Shown here: positions 23,149 to 31,631 of the stretch, one piece after another | How the letters are laid out: each line of letters begins with the position of its first letter | How positions within the stretch are numbered: position 1 is the first letter of the stretch | DNA from: Curtobacterium guangdongense | Lineage (GTDB): Bacteria; Actinomycetota; Actinomycetes; Actinomycetales; Microbacteriaceae | Reading direction: 5' to 3' | NCBI RefSeq assembly: GCF_049341845.1 | Contig: NZ_JBMPIT010000003.1 | Coordinates: forward strand, 351,227 to 415,226 | DNA length: 64,000 bases | Program-made: the position numbers and the translations under genes | Notes under the pieces: model-generated | The model's database searches: none | What the model was told of the DNA's origin: nothing | The model's input: only the letters and a program-made list of their open reading frames with translations

Positions 23149-25149
23149 GTGCGCATCACTCCCTTCGTCGTCAGGCTCCGTCGGTACCCGGTGACCGTCG
23201 TCGTCACGGTCGTGACCGCCGCGCTCGTCGCCGCCGCACGGCTGAACGGGTCCGAGCCGGACTTCCCGCACCACCCGCCCGTCGCGTGCGTCGCGTTGCT
23301 CGCCCTGCTCGTCGCCGCGGCGGTGTCCGAGCGCGCCATCGGATCGGTCCGGACGGTCGTCGTCGGGCTCGTGGTCCCGACGGTCGCGATCCTCCTCACC
23401 CGGGTCGCGGTCACGGTCGGTGCCGCCCTCGGTGAGGCCCACGCCGAGGTCGCCCACGGGCAGCAGCTCATGGCGCCGAGCGTCGTCGCGGTGGCGCTCT
23501 TCGCCGCGTCCTCCGCGGCGCTGCCCACGCAGCGCCGGTGGCGCGTCCGCACCGTCCTCTGGACGGTGACCGTCACCCTGCTGCTCTTCGCCGGTCACGG
23601 ATCGGACGTGGCCCGTGCCCTGGCCGCGCTGCTCGGGGTGGCGAGCGGCGCGCTCGTCATCGGCCGAGCCTCCCGTCCTGCCCGTCGTGACCCGCTGTCG
23701 GTCCGCACCGTCATCACGGCCGCGCTCGCGGCCCTCGGCTCCGGATCGCTCGTGACGCTCGTCGTCCCCGATCCCGATGGCGTCCTGTCCCCGTTCGCCG
23801 ACGCGATGACCGACCGTGCCGTCGTGCTGGTCGGTGCGCTCCTGCTGCTCGCGGCCTGGCTCGTGTCGCACGGCCGGCGGGCCGGCGTCGTCGTGGCGGT
23901 GACCGTGCTCGTCGTGGTGACCGCCGTGCTCGCCGACGCGTTCGTCATCGAACCGATGACCGCCGACGCGCTGCAGTGGCAGGGCCTCGGGCTCGACGAG
24001 GTCGAGTGGCAGGTCACCCTCATCGGCGCCTGGGTCGTCCCGGCCGGGGTGCTCCTCGCCGTCCTGCTACTCCGCGACCGCCTGGTCCGGGGGCGGTTCC
24101 GTGCGGCGACGAGCACGACCGACCTCGTGGCGATGCTCCGCGACGGCGATGCCGGGACCCTCGGGCACATGGGGACCTGGCGGGGCAACGCCGTCTGGTC
24201 GCACCCCGAGGGACTCGGCGCCGTGGCCTACCGGGTCCGCGGGGACGTCGCTCTGACCGTCTCCGACCCGGTGTGCTGCGCCGACGACCGCGCCGCGGTG
24301 ATCGCGGGGTTCGTCGTGCACTGCGACCAGAACGGGTGGACGCCGGCGTTCACGAGTGTGCACGCACCGGTGCGGGAGGTCCTGGCTGCCGAGGGCTGGA
24401 CCGCGCTGCCCGTCGGGGTCGAAGCCGTGCTCGACGTCACCACGTTCGACCTGCGCGGCAAGCGGCGGCAGGACCTGCGCACCGCGTCGAACCGCGCCGA
24501 TCGCGAGGGGGTACGCGACGAGTGGACACGCCTCGAGGCGCTCGACGCCGAACAGCGCGCACAGGTCGAGGCGATCTGCACCCGCTGGGCGGCCGACCGT
24601 CGTCTGCCGGAGATGGGGTTCACGCTCGGCGGGTTCCGGGAGCTCGACGACCCGGACGTCCGACTCGCACTCGCCGTCGACGCCGAGGAGCGGGTCGTCG
24701 CGGTGACGAGCTGGCTGCCGGTGTACGCGCACGGGACGCTCATCGGGTACACGCTCGACGTGATGCGCCGCGGGGAGTCCGGGATGCCCGGCGTGATCGA
24801 GTTCCTGATCGCCAGGACCGCCCTGCGCTCCCGTGAGGCCGGGCTGACCATGCTGAGCCTCTCCGGCACGCCGCTCGCCGCGCACGACCCGGCGGCACGC
24901 GGGGTGCTCGACCGGGGTTCGCTGCTCGTCTCCCGCGTCCTCGAGCCGGTCTACGGGTTCCGCTCACTCCAGCGCTTCAAGGAGAAGTTCGGCGCAGCGC
25001 ACGAGCCGCTCTGGCTGGTCGTCCCCACGCCCCTGCACGTCCCGCGGGTGGCACGGGCGCTCGCGAGCGCGTACGTCCCCGGCTTCCGCCCGCGGCACCT
25101 GCTCGAACTCGGCCGGGCGCACCGCGCGGCAGCCGGAGCACGCTCGTGA
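23149..25149 (+). CDS. DUF2156 / lysyl-phosphatidylglycerol synthetase-like membrane protein
   Basis: About 666 residues. The N-terminal half has eight or so helices; the C-terminal half (about 330-640) is a DUF2156 GNAT-like domain as in MprF/LysX-type aminoacyl-phosphatidylglycerol transferases (RQDLRTASNRADREGV, YTLDVMRRGESGMPGVIEFLI). Likely role: modify membrane lipids with an aminoacyl group, lowering surface negative charge. GTG at 23149 is my choice; an ATG at 23077 would add 24 residues without a Shine-Dalgarno sequence. The next gene overlaps its stop by 4 nt. Confidence 0.8.
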   Translation: MRITPFVVRLRRYPVTVVVTVVTAALVAAARLNGSEPDFPHHPPVACVALLALLVAAAVSERAIGSVRTVVVGLVVPTVAILLTRVAVTVGAALGEAHAEVAHGQQLMAPSVVAVALFAASSAALPTQRRWRVRTVLWTVTVTLLLFAGHGSDVARALAALLGVASGALVIGRASRPARRDPLSVRTVITAALAALGSGSLVTLVVPDPDGVLSPFADAMTDRAVVLVGALLLLAAWLVSHGRRAGVVVAVTVLVVVTAVLADAFVIEPMTADALQWQGLGLDEVEWQVTLIGAWVVPAGVLLAVLLLRDRLVRGRFRAATSTTDLVAMLRDGDAGTLGHMGTWRGNAVWSHPEGLGAVAYRVRGDVALTVSDPVCCADDRAAVIAGFVVHCDQNGWTPAFTSVHAPVREVLAAEGWTALPVGVEAVLDVTTFDLRGKRRQDLRTASNRADREGVRDEWTRLEALDAEQRAQVEAICTRWAADRRLPEMGFTLGGFRELDDPDVRLALAVDAEERVVAVTSWLPVYAHGTLIGYTLDVMRRGESGMPGVIEFLIARTALRSREAGLTMLSLSGTPLAAHDPAARGVLDRGSLLVSRVLEPVYGFRSLQRFKEKFGAAHEPLWLVVPTPLHVPRVARALASAYVPGFRPRHLLELGRAHRAAAGARS

Positions 25150-26558
25150 CGGACCCGTTCCACTGGGTGATGGGCACGCGGCTGCAGGTGCCCACGAAGC
25201 TCGTGCCGGCCGACGTCGTGTTCGTCGTGCTCGTCCTGCTCGTGGCGCTGCCGGCGTTCCGGTCGACCGGGCGCGACGGGGGCGCCCGGAGCCGGTGGCC
25301 GGACCGCGCTGCCTGGCGCCGGACGGAGATCCGTGCGCTCGGCGCCGTCGGCGGTGGGCTCGTCGGGCTCCTCGCCTGTTGGGTGGTCGGCGACCTCCTC
25401 AACGCCTTCGACGTGCGGCTGACCGACGTGACGCGGATGTGGGTGGCGTTCGCGTTCGCCGGGCTCGGGCTGGCGGCGGTCGGTCTCGTGCAGGGCGGAC
25501 GGGGCCGACGCGTCCTCGCGGTGGTGCTCGTGCCCCTCGCGCTCCTCGTCCCCGCGCTGGGCGTGAACGTCGACTACGCCGCGTACCCGACGCTGAACGC
25601 GCTCGTCCAGACCGATCCGTTCCCGGCGCTCGACCTGGGTGCCGAGACCGGCGGTGGCAGCGGGGCCGTCGCGGCCGGGTCGGCTGGATCCGCCGGGACG
25701 ACCGGGACTCGTGCGGCCGACCGGTGGGTGCCTCCGGCGACGATGCCCGCCACCGGCCTGGTCGGCACCGTCCGGATCCCCGGCCGGGAGTCCGGCTTCC
25801 CCGCCCGACCAGCCGTCGTGTACCTGCCGCCGGCGGCCCGCACCGCCGACCCGCCGCCGCTCCCCGTCATCGTGTCCCTGTCCGGCCAGCCGGGCTCACC
25901 GAGCGACATGTTCACCGCCGGTGGGCTCGCGAGCACCCTGGACGCGTACGCCGCAGCCCACCACGGGATCGCGCCGATCGTCGTGTCGGCAGACCAGCTC
26001 GCCGTCCCCGGGCACAACACGATGTGCGTGGACTCGACCATCGGGAACGCCGCGACCTACATCACGCGCGACGTCCCGGACTGGATCACCTCGCACCTCC
26101 GCGTCACGACCGATCGCCGCGGGTGGGGGCTCGTCGGGTTCTCGCAGGGGGCGACCTGTGCCATGCAGTTCCTCGCCGGACACCCCGACCGATTCAGCGC
26201 GGCACTGGCGATCTCCAGCGAGCCGCAGCCGATCGACCGCTCGCCGCAGAACAGCGCGGACGAGGCGTTCGGCGGTTCCCTGCGCCGCTGGCGAGCCGCC
26301 GCTCCTGGTGCACTGATGGCCGCGAACCGGCCGTACCCGGACTCGTCGGTGTGGCTGACCGCGGGGTCCACGGACGGCGAGTTCGTCCGGTCCGCCCGGC
26401 ACCTCGGGTCTGCGGCGCGGGCGGCCGGGATCCGCACGACGGTGGCGTCGGCACCGGGAAGCGGTCACGACTGGAACACCGTGCAGTGGTCCGTGTCGAC
26501 CGAGCTCCCGCACGAGGCGGACGTCCTGCTCACCGCTCCCGGCGTGGTGCACGGGTGA
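25146..26558 (+). CDS. Membrane-anchored esterase / mycolyltransferase-like protein
   Basis: 470 residues. About four N-terminal helices (to residue 155), a Gly/Ala-rich linker, then an extracellular alpha/beta-hydrolase of the esterase D/antigen-85-like family: GFSQGATCAMQFLAGHPDRF near residue 332 contains the nucleophile Ser, and GSGHDWNTVQ near 438 the His. In relatives without mycolic acids such enzymes act on wall-linked esters or lipids. It is coupled to the DUF2156 gene (GTGA) and to the next small gene. Confidence 0.82.
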   Translation: MTDPFHWVMGTRLQVPTKLVPADVVFVVLVLLVALPAFRSTGRDGGARSRWPDRAAWRRTEIRALGAVGGGLVGLLACWVVGDLLNAFDVRLTDVTRMWVAFAFAGLGLAAVGLVQGGRGRRVLAVVLVPLALLVPALGVNVDYAAYPTLNALVQTDPFPALDLGAETGGGSGAVAAGSAGSAGTTGTRAADRWVPPATMPATGLVGTVRIPGRESGFPARPAVVYLPPAARTADPPPLPVIVSLSGQPGSPSDMFTAGGLASTLDAYAAAHHGIAPIVVSADQLAVPGHNTMCVDSTIGNAATYITRDVPDWITSHLRVTTDRRGWGLVGFSQGATCAMQFLAGHPDRFSAALAISSEPQPIDRSPQNSADEAFGGSLRRWRAAAPGALMAANRPYPDSSVWLTAGSTDGEFVRSARHLGSAARAAGIRTTVASAPGSGHDWNTVQWSVSTELPHEADVLLTAPGVVHG

Positions 26559-26731
26559 ACGACCGCTCGGCGATCGCGGCGATGCGCGCGGCCCTGTTGG
26601 GGATCGCGGTGTTCGTCGCGGTCGTCGTGCTGACGTGCTGCTCGGCGGAGTGGGCCCTCGGGAGCGTGCTGCTCGTGCTCGCCACCGTCGCCGGCGCGTT
26701 CGTCGTCACGCTCGGCCCCGGACGACGCTGA
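26555..26731 (+). CDS. Small two-helix membrane protein
   Basis: 58 residues, starting at a GTG that overlaps the esterase stop (GTGA). Two hydrophobic helices (about 9-29 and 33-52) and no recognisable domain. The coupling makes it the fifth member of the regulator-kinase-DUF2156-esterase run; a regulatory or partner subunit for the membrane enzymes is possible. Confidence 0.65.
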   Translation: MNDRSAIAAMRAALLGIAVFVAVVVLTCCSAEWALGSVLLVLATVAGAFVVTLGPGRR

Positions 26732-26787
26732 CGCGGAGCGGGCCTCGATGCCGGACCTCCGCGCCGGGTCCGGCCCCGGCTTTGGCT

Positions 26788-26852
26788 CGATCGAGTGCGC
26801 AGAAAACGAGTTCCGGCCGCCCATCGCCTGCCCACTTCTGCGCACTCGATCG
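26788..26852. repeat. 61-nt inverted-repeat element (15-31-15), copy 1
   Basis: Core ATCGAGTGCGCAGAA at 26790-26804 and its inverse at 26836-26850, spacer 31 nt; arms extend by two bases on the outside. Spacer starts AACGAGTTCCGGCCGCCC. Confidence 0.85.
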
Positions 26853-26897
26853 CGCGGGGCGAGAGGCGTTGACGATGGCCGGGACTCGGCACAGGGT

Positions 26898-26962
26898 CGA
26901 TCGAGTGCGCAGAAAACGAGTTCCGGCCGCCCGTCACCGGTCCACCTCTGCGCACTCGATCG
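26898..26962. repeat. 61-nt inverted-repeat element, copy 2
   Basis: Same left arm as copy 1 at 26900-26914, right arm at 26946-26960 with one change; spacer again 31 nt and nearly identical in its first half. Confidence 0.85.
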
Positions 26963-27049
26963 CGGGGCGAAGGGCGAGCGGCGAGCGGCGCGGGGCGAGG
27001 GGCGACTCCCCGGACGACACCGACGCGGGCCGGGACTCGGCTCCGGGTT

Positions 27050-27112
27050 GATCGAGTGCGCAGATCACGCGTCCAGCCCGCCCGTCACCGGTCCACTTCT
27101 GCGCACTCGATC
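27050..27112. repeat. 61-nt inverted-repeat element, copy 3
   Basis: Left arm 27051-27065 (last base changed), right arm 27097-27111, spacer 31 nt; the right half of the spacer matches copy 2, the left half differs. Confidence 0.85.
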
Positions 27113-27198
27113 GCGGGAGGGCGGGGCGAGCGGGGTGGGAGGGGCGGGGCGAGCGGGGCGGGGCGGGGCGACTCCCCGGGCGACGCTGGGGCGGGCCG

Positions 27199-27768
27199 TC
27201 AGGCGTTCGCGACGAGCCAGTCGTACTGGGCGTCGGTCAGCGCACGATCGGCCCAGACCTGCCGCTCGACACCGCTCGGCGTCGGCGCAGCGGTGGTGCC
27301 CTGCCAGACGAGTGACAGCCCCGCTCGGGCGAGCACCGTCGCCGAGGCGGGGTTGTTCGTCAGCACCCGTCCGGTGATCGGCGTCCCCGGAGTCGTCTCG
27401 AGCGCAGCGCTGACGGCCGCCCGCGCGATCTCGGTCGCGTAGCCGTTCCCCCACGCGCTCGGCGCGAGGCGGTACCCGAGGTTCCACACCCCACCGGCGG
27501 TCATGTCCACGCCGCCCACACCGATCACGACGCCGTCGTGCCGGATCGTCCACGACCCGAGCCCGTGCCGGACCCGGCCGCCGATCTTCCGCTGGACGAG
27601 GTCCTGCGTCTGCTCGCGCGACACGTGTCGACCAGAGGGCAGGTGCGCCCAGGTCCGGGCGTCGGAGTAGATCGCGTGCACGGCGTCGATGTCGGCCGGT
27701 GTCACGGGGGTCAGGACGAGGCGATCCGTTCGGATCTCCTGCGGGGCGCTCAGGAGCTGGTGGACCAT
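27199..27768 (-). CDS. GNAT-family N-acetyltransferase (RimJ/RimL-like)
   Basis: 189 residues. RTDRLVLTPVTPADIDAVH at the N-terminus and the acetyl-CoA site YRLAPSAWGNGYATEIARAA (about 105-125) followed by NNPASATVLARAGL are the RimJ/RimL pattern. Probable acetylation of an N-terminal or small-molecule amine; the substrate is unknown. Start at 27768, with GATGAT 6 nt upstream. Confidence 0.9.
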   Translation of the reverse strand: MVHQLLSAPQEIRTDRLVLTPVTPADIDAVHAIYSDARTWAHLPSGRHVSREQTQDLVQRKIGGRVRHGLGSWTIRHDGVVIGVGGVDMTAGGVWNLGYRLAPSAWGNGYATEIARAAVSAALETTPGTPITGRVLTNNPASATVLARAGLSLVWQGTTAAPTPSGVERQVWADRALTDAQYDWLVANA

Positions 27769-27824
27769 GTGTCGATCATCGCCCCGACCACCGACATCCG
27801 CGTGAACACCACGCCAACAACGCC

Positions 27825-29402
27825 TCAGTCGAGCAGGAGCGCCGGCTCCTCGAGCACCGAGGCCACGTCGTGCACGAACCGGGACGCGACGTCGCCGTCC
27901 ACCACGCGGTGGTCGAACGAGGCACCGATCGTGGTCACCATGCGCGACCGGACCTCGCCGTCGACGACCCACGGCTTCGGCTTGATCGTGCCCATCGCGA
28001 CGATCGCGACCTGCCCCGGGTTGAGGATCGGCGTGCCGGTGTCCATGCCGAACACGCCGATGTTCGTCACCGTGATCGTGCCGTCGGCCATCTCGGCCGG
28101 GCTGGTCTTGCCGTCGCGCGCGGTGAGGGTCATCTGCTCGAGCGCCTTCGCGAGCTCGAGGAGCGACATGTCCTGCGCGTCCTTGATGTTCGGCACGATG
28201 AGCCCGCGAGGGGTCGCCGCCGCGATGCCGAGGTTCACGAAGTGGTGCACGATGATCTCGCGGTCGGTCCACGAGGAGTTCACCGAGCGGTTGCGCCGCA
28301 CGGCCCAGATCACGGCCTTCGCCATGATGAGCAGCGGCGACACCTTGACCCCGGCGAACGTCGGCGAGGACTTCAGCCGCTTGACGAACTCCATGGTGCG
28401 GGTCGCGTCGACGTCGACGAACAGGGAGACGTGCGGTGCCGTGAACGCCGACGTGGTCATCGCGGTCGCGATCGCCTTGCGGACGCCCTTGACCGGGATG
28501 GTCTCCTGGCGGACGTCGCCCCACTCGGGCGTCTCGATGTTGCGGAAGACCGTGGCCTGCGTCGCGTGGCGGATGACGTCGTCACGCGTGACCTCGCCGG
28601 CGAGCCCGGTCGCGACGACGGTGGTCAGGTCGACCCCGAGGTCCTTCGCGAGCTTCCGGATCGGCGGCTTCGCGATCACCGGCAGCGCGTTGGCGGCGGG
28701 AACGCTGGACGGGCGCGCTGGACGCTTGCCCTGCTCGGCAACGGCGTCGGCGGTGCTCGCCTCGCCGTCGTCGGTGACCAGGTCGAGGTCGGCTTCCCGA
28801 CTGGAGGCACGGCTCGCCTCGGCAGCGACGGCTGCGGCCCGGCGGGCGCCCGGCTTCCGGCGCGACGGTGCGCTGGTCGCGGAGCCGTAGCCGACGAGGA
28901 CGGCGCCGGAGGACTCGTCGGTGCCGATGACCGAGGCGCCGTCGGCGGCCTGGATCGGGGACGCGGGGGCCGCGGCAGCGGGGGCCGGGGCGGGAGCTGG
29001 TGCGGCGGGTGCCGGAGCAGGGGGTGCTGGCGTGGCGGCCGCTGGCGGCGCCGCAGGCGTCGGGATGGCGGGCGTCACATCAGGGGAGACGGGGGCAGCG
29101 TCGGCGACCGGAACCGAGCCTCCCGGCTGTGCCGACGGGCCGGACGCCGATGGGCCGGACGCGTCGGACTCGACCCGGATGATCGGCTTGCCGACCTCGA
29201 CCGTGTCGCCCTCGCTGACGAGCAGCCCGGTGACCTTGCCGGCGAAGGGCGACGGCAGCTCGACGAGGGACTTGGCGGTCTCGATCTCCACGAGGACCTG
29301 GTCCACCGCGATGTCGTCGCCGATCGCGACGCGCCACTGCACGATCTCGGCCTCGGTGAGGCCTTCACCCACGTCGGGGAGGGGGAATTCGGCGACGGCC
29401 AC
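27825..29402 (-). CDS. Dihydrolipoamide acyltransferase (E2) of a 2-oxo acid dehydrogenase
   Basis: 525 residues. One lipoyl domain with lipoyl-lysine K44 (EIETAKSLVELPSP), an Ala/Pro-rich swinging linker (about 85-150), peripheral subunit-binding domain (about 245-280: PIRKLAKDLGVDL), a catalytic core and the active site DHRVVDGD near the C-terminus. E1alpha and E1beta precede it. The alpha2beta2-type E1 points to branched-chain keto acid dehydrogenase, making acyl-CoA primers for iso/anteiso fatty acids, rather than the homodimeric AceE pyruvate complex. No E3 gene is nearby. GTG start with AAGGAG. Confidence 0.93.
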   Translation of the reverse strand: MAVAEFPLPDVGEGLTEAEIVQWRVAIGDDIAVDQVLVEIETAKSLVELPSPFAGKVTGLLVSEGDTVEVGKPIIRVESDASGPSASGPSAQPGGSVPVADAAPVSPDVTPAIPTPAAPPAAATPAPPAPAPAAPAPAPAPAAAAPASPIQAADGASVIGTDESSGAVLVGYGSATSAPSRRKPGARRAAAVAAEASRASSREADLDLVTDDGEASTADAVAEQGKRPARPSSVPAANALPVIAKPPIRKLAKDLGVDLTTVVATGLAGEVTRDDVIRHATQATVFRNIETPEWGDVRQETIPVKGVRKAIATAMTTSAFTAPHVSLFVDVDATRTMEFVKRLKSSPTFAGVKVSPLLIMAKAVIWAVRRNRSVNSSWTDREIIVHHFVNLGIAAATPRGLIVPNIKDAQDMSLLELAKALEQMTLTARDGKTSPAEMADGTITVTNIGVFGMDTGTPILNPGQVAIVAMGTIKPKPWVVDGEVRSRMVTTIGASFDHRVVDGDVASRFVHDVASVLEEPALLLD

Positions 29403-29443
29403 GTCGGCTCCTTCGTCGGTCGGTCGTGCGGGGATGGTCCGGG

Positions 29444-30493
29444 TCAGTAGGCGAGGGCGCGGTCGACGGCCTCGAGGACGCGGTCGGCGTCCGGCAGGTG
29501 CAGGTGTTCGAGCTTCGAGACCGGGAACGGGATGTCGAACCCGGACACCCGCAGGGGTGGTGCCTGCAGCGTGTAGAAGGTCCGCTCGGCGACGGTCGCG
29601 GCGATCTCGCTGCCGACGCTCACGAAGCCGGACGACTCCTGCGCGATGACGAGCCGGCCGGTCTTGCGGACCGACGCCAGCAGCGGCTCCCAGTCGATCG
29701 GTGAGATCGAGCGGAGGTCGACGACCTCGCAGCTCGTCCCCTCGCCCTCGGCGATGTCCGCGGCCTGCATGAGCGTCGCGACCATGGCGCCGTGGCCCAC
29801 GAGCGTGACCTCGGTGCCGGTGCGGGCGACGCGAGTGGTGTGCATCGGCACGTGCCCGTCGACCAGGTCGACCTGCCCCTTCGGCCAGTACCGCGACTTG
29901 GGCTCCATGAAGATCACGGGGTCCTTCGACGCGATCGCCTCCTGGATCATCCAGTAGGCGTCGTTCGGGGTGCTCGGGCTCACGACGCGCAAGCCGGGAG
30001 TGTGTGCGAAGTACGTCTCCGGGGACTCCTGGTGGTGCTCGACCGCGCCGATGTGCCCGCCGTAGGGGATGCGGATGACGATCGGCAACGACATGTGCTC
30101 GGGGAGACGGTTCGCCATCTTCGCGAGCTGCGACGTGATCTGGTCGAAGCCGGGCCAGACGAACCCGTCGAACTGGATCTCGACGACGGGCCGGTAGCCG
30201 CGGAGCGCCAGGCCGATCGCGGTGCCGATGATGCCGGACTCCGCGAGCGGGGTGTCCATCACGCGGGTGTCGCCGAAGCGTTCCTGGAGCCCCTCGGTGA
30301 TGCGGAAGACACCGCCGAGACGGCCGATGTCCTCGCCCATCAGCAGGACCTTGTCGTCCGCCTGCATCGCGGCAGCCAGTCCGGCGTTCAGCGCCTTGGC
30401 CATCGGGAGCGTCGGGGTCGGGTCGGTCGGGACCTCGCCGGCGCCCGGGTGCGAGCGCAGCGTGTAGTCGAAGAGCTGCTCGGTGGTGCTCAT
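29444..30493 (-). CDS. 2-oxo acid dehydrogenase E1 component, beta subunit
   Basis: 349 residues. Transketolase pyrimidine-binding domain (LPMAKALNAGLAAAMQ; VLLMGEDIGRLGGVF) and C-terminal transketolase domain (LVIAQESSGFVSVGSEIAA). Works with the alpha subunit to decarboxylate a branched 2-oxo acid with thiamine diphosphate and acylate the E2 lipoyl group. Its ATG overlaps the alpha-subunit stop (ATGA). Confidence 0.94.
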   Translation of the reverse strand: MSTTEQLFDYTLRSHPGAGEVPTDPTPTLPMAKALNAGLAAAMQADDKVLLMGEDIGRLGGVFRITEGLQERFGDTRVMDTPLAESGIIGTAIGLALRGYRPVVEIQFDGFVWPGFDQITSQLAKMANRLPEHMSLPIVIRIPYGGHIGAVEHHQESPETYFAHTPGLRVVSPSTPNDAYWMIQEAIASKDPVIFMEPKSRYWPKGQVDLVDGHVPMHTTRVARTGTEVTLVGHGAMVATLMQAADIAEGEGTSCEVVDLRSISPIDWEPLLASVRKTGRLVIAQESSGFVSVGSEIAATVAERTFYTLQAPPLRVSGFDIPFPVSKLEHLHLPDADRVLEAVDRALAY

Positions 30494-31626
30494 GCGTGCG
30501 ATGCTCCGTCCTGGTCGGCTTCGTACGCTTCGAGCCACTGGCGCTGCTCGTCGATCCGCGGGTGGGGCTCGCGGTAGACGTGGTCGAACATCACCTGCAT
30601 CGGCGGCGCGACGAGCTGCGGGGTGCGCGTGCGGATGTCCGCCGCGACGGCTTCGCCCTCTGCGTCGAACTCGGCGAGCTGCGTGTCGGTGACGCCACGG
30701 CTGCGGAGGTAGCCCTCTGACCGGGCGATCGGGTCGCGCTCGACCCAGCTCGCGAGCTCGTCGTCGCCGCGGTAGCGGGTCGGGTCGTCGGAGCTGGTGT
30801 GCGCACCGATGCGGTACGTCTCCGCCTCGACGAACGCCGGGCCCTGTCCGCTCCTGGCGTGGTCGGTCGCGACCACGCTGGCCGTGTAGGACGCCAGGAC
30901 GTCGTTGCCGTCGACCTTGATCGCCGGGATGCCGAACCCGCGGGGGCGGTCGACCAGCGGGGTCGGCGACTGCACCGACACCGGGACCGAGATCGCCCAG
31001 TGGTTGTTCTGCAGGAAGAAGACGACCGGCGCCTTGTAGGACGCGGCGAAGACGTACGCCTCGTTCACGTCGCCCTGGCTGGTGGCGCCGTCGCCGAAGT
31101 ACACGATCGAGCAGGCGTCGCGGTCCGGGTCACCCGTGCCGACGTCGCCGTCGAGCCGCATGCCCATCGCGTAGCCGGTGGCGTGCAGGGTCTGCGAGCC
31201 GATCACGAGCGTCGAGATGTGGGTGTTGCCGCGCTCGTCCGGGTTCCAGCCGCCGTGGGTCAGCCCGCGGTATAGGCTGATGATCTCCATCGGCTCGACA
31301 CCACGGGTCATCGTGACGGCGTGCTCGCGGTACGACGGGAACACGTGGTCCTGCGGGCGGAGCGCGAACACCGAGCCGACCTGCGCGGCTTCCTGTCCGT
31401 GGCTCGGCACCCACAGGCCGAGCTGGCCCGTGCGCTGGAGGTTGTGGGCGGCGTGGTCGAACCGGCGCGTGATGACCATGCGACGGTGCATCGCCAGCAG
31501 GGTCTCGTCCGGGATCGCCCGCGCGGCGGCGGCGTACTCGGCGTTCTCGTCGGTCTCCACGAACCGGCCCTCTGAGTCGAGGAGCCGGATGGTGGTCGTC
31601 GCGGGAGCCGCGGCGTGGAAGGACAT
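30490..31626 (-). CDS. 2-oxo acid dehydrogenase E1 component, alpha subunit
   Basis: 378 residues. The thiamine diphosphate motif begins at GDGATSQGDVNEAYVFA and ends at QNNHWAISVP; the phospho-loop area HTSSDDPTRYR is present. The ATG at 31626 has TACGCT exactly 7 nt upstream and no Shine-Dalgarno sequence, so a leaderless promoter may serve the dehydrogenase genes independently of the aminotransferase 5 nt before it. Confidence 0.94.
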   Translation of the reverse strand: MSFHAAAPATTTIRLLDSEGRFVETDENAEYAAAARAIPDETLLAMHRRMVITRRFDHAAHNLQRTGQLGLWVPSHGQEAAQVGSVFALRPQDHVFPSYREHAVTMTRGVEPMEIISLYRGLTHGGWNPDERGNTHISTLVIGSQTLHATGYAMGMRLDGDVGTGDPDRDACSIVYFGDGATSQGDVNEAYVFAASYKAPVVFFLQNNHWAISVPVSVQSPTPLVDRPRGFGIPAIKVDGNDVLASYTASVVATDHARSGQGPAFVEAETYRIGAHTSSDDPTRYRGDDELASWVERDPIARSEGYLRSRGVTDTQLAEFDAEGEAVAADIRTRTPQLVAPPMQVMFDHVYREPHPRIDEQRQWLEAYEADQDGASHA

Positions 31627-31631
31627 GCGGG

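Larger units (their letters stand above)
26732..27198. other. 467-bp intergenic region with three inverted-repeat elements
   Basis: No gene. It separates two convergent genes and is filled with three copies of a roughly 61-nt inverted repeat plus GC-rich filler (repeated GGGCGACTCCCCGG and GCGAGGGGCG words). The filler between copies is itself duplicated in part. Confidence 0.8.

Noticed and set aside
26788..27112. Possible CRISPR array
   Set aside because: Only three units, each an inverted repeat; the spacers are related to each other and unit distances (110 and 152 bp) are too long and uneven. No cas genes.
27825..31626. Pyruvate dehydrogenase complex
   Set aside because: The split alpha/beta E1 and a single lipoyl domain fit a branched-chain complex better, as actinobacteria normally use AceE for pyruvate; not excluded.
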